A stretch of 20,341 nt of DNA, taken from positions 1 through 20,341 of the IMG/VR virus record IMGVR_UViG_3300042544_001159. The stretch is one strand, 5' to 3'. Under the pieces are notes generated by a model. It was not told where the DNA came from. It did no database searches and was given only the letters and a program-made list of their open reading frames with translations. The DNA comes from a virus. The position numbers were made by a program, and so were the translations under genes. Shown piece after piece: positions 17,755 through 20,341 of the stretch. Positions within the stretch are counted from its first letter, which is position 1; every line of letters begins with the position of its first letter.

Positions 17755-18952
17755 TACATGGAATTTATTAGGTTCAAAGAGTAGATACTTTGTAGTCACG
17801 GGCGGTAGAGGCAGTGGTAAGTCATTTGAGGTCGGTAGGTTCATTACTTTATTATCCTTCGAACAAGGTCATAAGATACTCTTTACAAGGCAAACAATGA
17901 CAAGTGCTCACTTGTCTATCATTCCTGAATTTAAAGAGAAAATTGAGCTATTAAAATTAGAGGATATGTTTAGCATATCCAAAAGTGAAATTAAGAATAA
18001 GCAATCTCAAAGCGAGATATTTTTCAAAGGATTAAAGACTTCAAGCGGTGACCAAACAGCGAACCTCAAATCTTTACAAGGAGTTACAACTTGGATATTA
18101 GATGAAAGTGAAGAGCTAACCGATGAAGATACGTTTGATAAAATTAACCTATCAATCCGTTCAAATGATAAACAAAATAGAGTAGTTTTAATCCTTAACC
18201 CAGCAACGAAAGAACATTGGATATATAAGAAGTTTTTTGAACAAGAAGGTATCAAAGAAGGCTTTAATGGCACGAAAGGTAATACGACTTACATACATAC
18301 TACTTACGAAGATAACATTAAGAATTTAGGTGTTTCATTCTTACAAGAGATTGAAAAAATTAAGATACACAATCCTGATAAATACGAGCACGTTATACTT
18401 GGCGGTTGGCTTGACAAAGCAGATGGCGTGGTATTTACCAATTGGGAATTCGGGCCATTCAATCCCGACTATCTTCAAACATCATTCGGTATGGACTTTG
18501 GATTTAGTATTGATCCTGACGCACTAGCTGAAGTAGCAATCGATTTAAAGAATAAAATATTATATGTTAAAGAACACATTTATCAACGTGGATTGAAAAC
18601 GCATGAGTTAAGCAAGATGCTACTTGAAAAAACAAAAGGCGGTTTGATTATTGCGGATAGTGCAGAACCTAGATTGATTGATGATTTAAGATTTCAAAAA
18701 GTAAACATACAAGCGGTTAAGAAAGGAACGATTGAAAGCGGTATCGTTAGGATGCAAGATTTCAAAATTATAGTTGAGCCGAACAGCACCAACATAGCAA
18801 AAGAGTTAAATAATTATTGCTACTTAAACAAAGGTTCCAAGCTATATGTAGACAATTGGAATCATATAATTGATGCTATTCGTTATAATATTATTTACAA
18901 CCTTGATAACCCTAGCAAAGGAACGTATGGTTTTTACAAAAAAGGCATGTAA
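17738..18952 (+). CDS. terL: Terminase large subunit (PBSX-type)
   Basis: 404 residues, a two-domain packaging motor. ATPase: Walker A GGRGSGKS (22-29, K28), Walker B WILDESEEL (119-127) with D122 and catalytic E123, and motif III VVLILNP (149-155). Nuclease (RNase H-like): MDFGF (252-256) with D253, IIADSAEP (304-311) with D307 and NHIIDAIRY (375-383) with D379, the three acidic residues coordinating metal. Length and motifs match the Terminase_3/PBSX family. It cuts concatemers and pumps DNA into proheads through the portal encoded at 788. The overlap with the small subunit supports the ATG chosen at 17738. Confidence 0.92.
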   Translation: MEKHSSTWNLLGSKSRYFVVTGGRGSGKSFEVGRFITLLSFEQGHKILFTRQTMTSAHLSIIPEFKEKIELLKLEDMFSISKSEIKNKQSQSEIFFKGLKTSSGDQTANLKSLQGVTTWILDESEELTDEDTFDKINLSIRSNDKQNRVVLILNPATKEHWIYKKFFEQEGIKEGFNGTKGNTTYIHTTYEDNIKNLGVSFLQEIEKIKIHNPDKYEHVILGGWLDKADGVVFTNWEFGPFNPDYLQTSFGMDFGFSIDPDALAEVAIDLKNKILYVKEHIYQRGLKTHELSKMLLEKTKGGLIIADSAEPRLIDDLRFQKVNIQAVKKGTIESGIVRMQDFKIIVEPNSTNIAKELNNYCYLNKGSKLYVDNWNHIIDAIRYNIIYNLDNPSKGTYGFYKKGM

Positions 18953-18979
18953 TTTTACAAAAAAAATATATTTAACAAT

Positions 18980-19450
18980 ATGGTTGGTTCAATTTACGAA
19001 ATATTAATTAAAGATTTAAGGACATTGTGCTTATCTCATAAGGCAGTGAAATCCTTTCGAGTTGGAGATATTAGTGCAATTGAACAACCGACGGGCAACG
19101 ATGGTCCACACACGAATAGCTACGATTACATGGCGGTTCACTTAGTACCGTCAACTGCAGAGATGAATGGACAATCTACGAAGTTTGAATTTGATATGGT
19201 TGTATTTGACTTATGCAAAGATGATTTAGAATTGCAAGTAATAACGCAATCTCAATGCCTTGAAGTTACTAGAGATATTATAAGCAAATTTAACTTAACA
19301 GATTGGAAAGGCTTTCGATACAACATTCAGTTACCAACAACCTCAATGGTATTTGACGAAGCCTTTGTCAACAGTGTGGCTGGTTATACAACACGAATAA
19401 TAGTTGAAGCGATTAGTCCATTTACTTTATGCGAAAATCCATTTAATTAA
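18980..19450 (+). CDS. Tail completion/neck-type protein
   Basis: 156 residues, mixed alpha/beta: an N-terminal helix (MVGSIYEILIKDLRTLCLSHKAVKSF), a loop with NDGPHTNSYDYMAVHLVPS, a strand pair TKFEFDMVVFDLCKDD, then a helix and a beta end (TRIIVEAISPFTLC). The pattern of a short domain with central strands ending in a V-D-L-type edge resembles head-tail or tail-completion proteins (Neck2/gp12-like) encoded beside HK97 gp10-like proteins. The call rests on position between terL and the gp10-like gene plus length; no signature motif proves it. The stop overlaps the next ATG (TAATG). Confidence 0.55.
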   Translation: MVGSIYEILIKDLRTLCLSHKAVKSFRVGDISAIEQPTGNDGPHTNSYDYMAVHLVPSTAEMNGQSTKFEFDMVVFDLCKDDLELQVITQSQCLEVTRDIISKFNLTDWKGFRYNIQLPTTSMVFDEAFVNSVAGYTTRIIVEAISPFTLCENPFN

Positions 19451-19890
19451 TGGACCCAAAGAAACTATATATCCGTCAAGTTACTAAAGCATTAGACTCT
19501 TTAGGTACTGAGATATTAAACATCATGAAGGCGCAAGCACCTGTTAAAACAGGCAAGCTAAAGCGTTCGATAAGGTATAAGGTAGTAACTAAAAATGATA
19601 ACCCCGCATTATCATTCTATTACATCTATTACGGCGTTTACGTTGACTTAGGTACGTATAGCAATGCAGACAAAGCAAGCTATGGAATGAGTCCGTTTAT
19701 TATGCCTAAATGGAATCCAAAGCCAGGGCATAATGGCAAAGGAATTAAACCAAGATATTGGACATCATTAAGTGCGGATGCAAATGAGTTAATAGGATAT
19801 TTCGCAAAGAAATTAGAGCGCACGGTTAGCGCTGACATAGTAGAATTATTAACAGGTATTTCAACAAAAACAAGTAGAGCAACAACATAA
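19450..19890 (+). CDS. HK97 gp10-like head-tail/tail component
   Basis: 146 residues. The motif A-P-V-K-T-G-K-L-K-R-S-I-R (30-42) is the signature of HK97 gp10-like tail proteins (AxxxTGxLRxSI), followed by the expected strand pair YYIYYGVYVDLGT (57-69) with the Y-x-x-F/Y-V-E/D-x-GT element and a proline/basic loop (MPKWNPKPGHNGKGIKP). Gp10-like proteins cap the connector or tail end to join head and tail. It directly follows the neck-type gene and precedes another structural-looking gene, giving a tail-assembly operon. Confidence 0.8.
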   Translation: MDPKKLYIRQVTKALDSLGTEILNIMKAQAPVKTGKLKRSIRYKVVTKNDNPALSFYYIYYGVYVDLGTYSNADKASYGMSPFIMPKWNPKPGHNGKGIKPRYWTSLSADANELIGYFAKKLERTVSADIVELLTGISTKTSRATT

Positions 19891-19893
19891 ATT

Positions 19894-20341
19894 ATGAGAA
19901 CAATAAAAAGTATATCAATAAGAAAATTCATCGAGATTTCGGATTTAATCAAAGATGAAACAAGCATTCACGACCGTATGAACGTGTTCCAAATTGTCAC
20001 AGGTTGCGACATGGAAGAAATTCGTATTATACCCGCTGAAATACTCGATACAATGTGGAATGAGTTTGTTCACAATTGCTTTGACTTAGGAGACGGTAGT
20101 GTTGACAATATCATTACGATTGATGGTAAAAGTTACGGATTGATTAACGTGAAAGGATTAACAGTTGGAGAAATGGCTGACATAGATGTGTTGAAAAATC
20201 ACCCAGTGTTAAACTTTAATCTTCATAAAATAATGGCTATTCTTTACCGACCATTGATAAGCAAGTTACCTTTCAAAATAGAGCCTTATAGTAGTGAAAC
20301 ATTTGAGGAGCGTGCTGAATTATTTGCCGAAAAAATGCCCG
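19894..20341 (+). CDS. Structural-region protein, possible tail assembly chaperone (partial)
   Basis: ATG at 19894, four bases after the previous stop, open through the window end (149 codons). Helical start (ISIRKFIEISDLIKDETSIHDRMNVFQIVTGCDMEEIRIIPAEIL), a central IDGKSYGLINVKGLTVGEMADID, then HPVLNFNLHKIMAILYRPLISK and EERAELFAEKMP. The pattern 'threshold helix, DGKxY, LTxGEfxDie, mAilyRPi, ERaelFxxKMp' is that of Bacteroidota phage proteins lying before the tape measure gene, which I think are tail chaperone-like. The family assignment is from memory; the missing C-terminus may carry a frameshift site as in gpG/gpGT systems. Confidence 0.55.
   Translation, partial: MRTIKSISIRKFIEISDLIKDETSIHDRMNVFQIVTGCDMEEIRIIPAEILDTMWNEFVHNCFDLGDGSVDNIITIDGKSYGLINVKGLTVGEMADIDVLKNHPVLNFNLHKIMAILYRPLISKLPFKIEPYSSETFEERAELFAEKMP

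Noticed and set aside
1-20341. CRISPR arrays, insertion sequences, integrase or attachment sites
   Set aside because: No regularly spaced repeats, transposase or recombinase motifs, and no duplicated att-like core could be found by reading.

Overview
The window is part of a double-stranded DNA tailed phage (or a prophage/metagenomic phage contig) of a Bacteroidota host, most likely a Flavobacteriia-type bacterium. The DNA is strongly A+T-rich. Nearly all bases are coding, every convincing gene is on the + strand, and neighbouring genes overlap by ATGA or TAATG. The best promoters have the Bacteroidota form TTTG-N19-TAnnTTTG, and the protein families are those common in Bacteroidota siphophages. 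I see no integrase, CI-like repressor, IS element or CRISPR array, so lifestyle cannot be decided from this window.

Layout. (1) 1-4044 is late/structural: the C-terminus of a structural protein, an intrinsic terminator, a small virion-like protein, a small membrane protein, the portal, a DUF6712-like connector candidate, several small proteins, a two-helix holin candidate, and an M15-type endolysin. A strong terminator (4166-4196) closes this block. (2) 4259-10068 is the early region, led by two near-identical promoters (4259-4289 and 5374-5404). It carries many tiny proteins, a Rad52-like annealing protein beside a PD-(D/E)XK exonuclease, a GIY-YIG nuclease, a DnaA domain IV-like protein, a triple-HTH protein, a small lipoprotein, a tRNA-Leu-like gene and an SSB-like protein ending in DLPF. 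A terminator closes it. (3) 10069-10438 is noncoding: homopolymer tracts, hairpins, a third copy of the promoter motif, and a leader RNA in which a small hairpin loop is perfectly complementary to the loop of an intrinsic terminator placed right before the next gene. (4) 10439-14151 is a replication/nuclease block: zinc-ribbon/ExoX-C-like protein, BT4734-like primase fused to an SF3-type helicase, and a VRR-NUC-like nuclease. (5) 14183-17400 holds a sigma-like HTH regulator, a metallophosphoesterase, two genes overlapping in different frames, a HExxH protein and a ParB-methyltransferase fusion. (6) 17422-20341 begins packaging and tail assembly: small and large terminase, tail-completion-like protein, HK97 gp10-like protein, and a further gene cut by the window end.

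How it works together. The early genes supply recombination (Rad52-like annealer, exonuclease, SSB) and origin-recognition candidates (DnaA-IV-like and triple-HTH proteins). The primase-helicase drives replication, the sigma-like protein is a plausible middle/late switch, and the terminase opens the packaging and tail operon. The portal lies at the far left, away from the terminase, so gene order is not lambda-like; because the genome is probably circular or circularly permuted, the right end presumably continues around towards the left end.

Most interesting: the putative kissing-loop attenuator at 10346-10434, the tRNA-Leu-like gene with an enlarged anticodon loop at 9579-9665, the SSB-like protein with a classical C-terminal tip, the small phage lipoprotein, and the out-of-frame gene overlap at 15385-15572.
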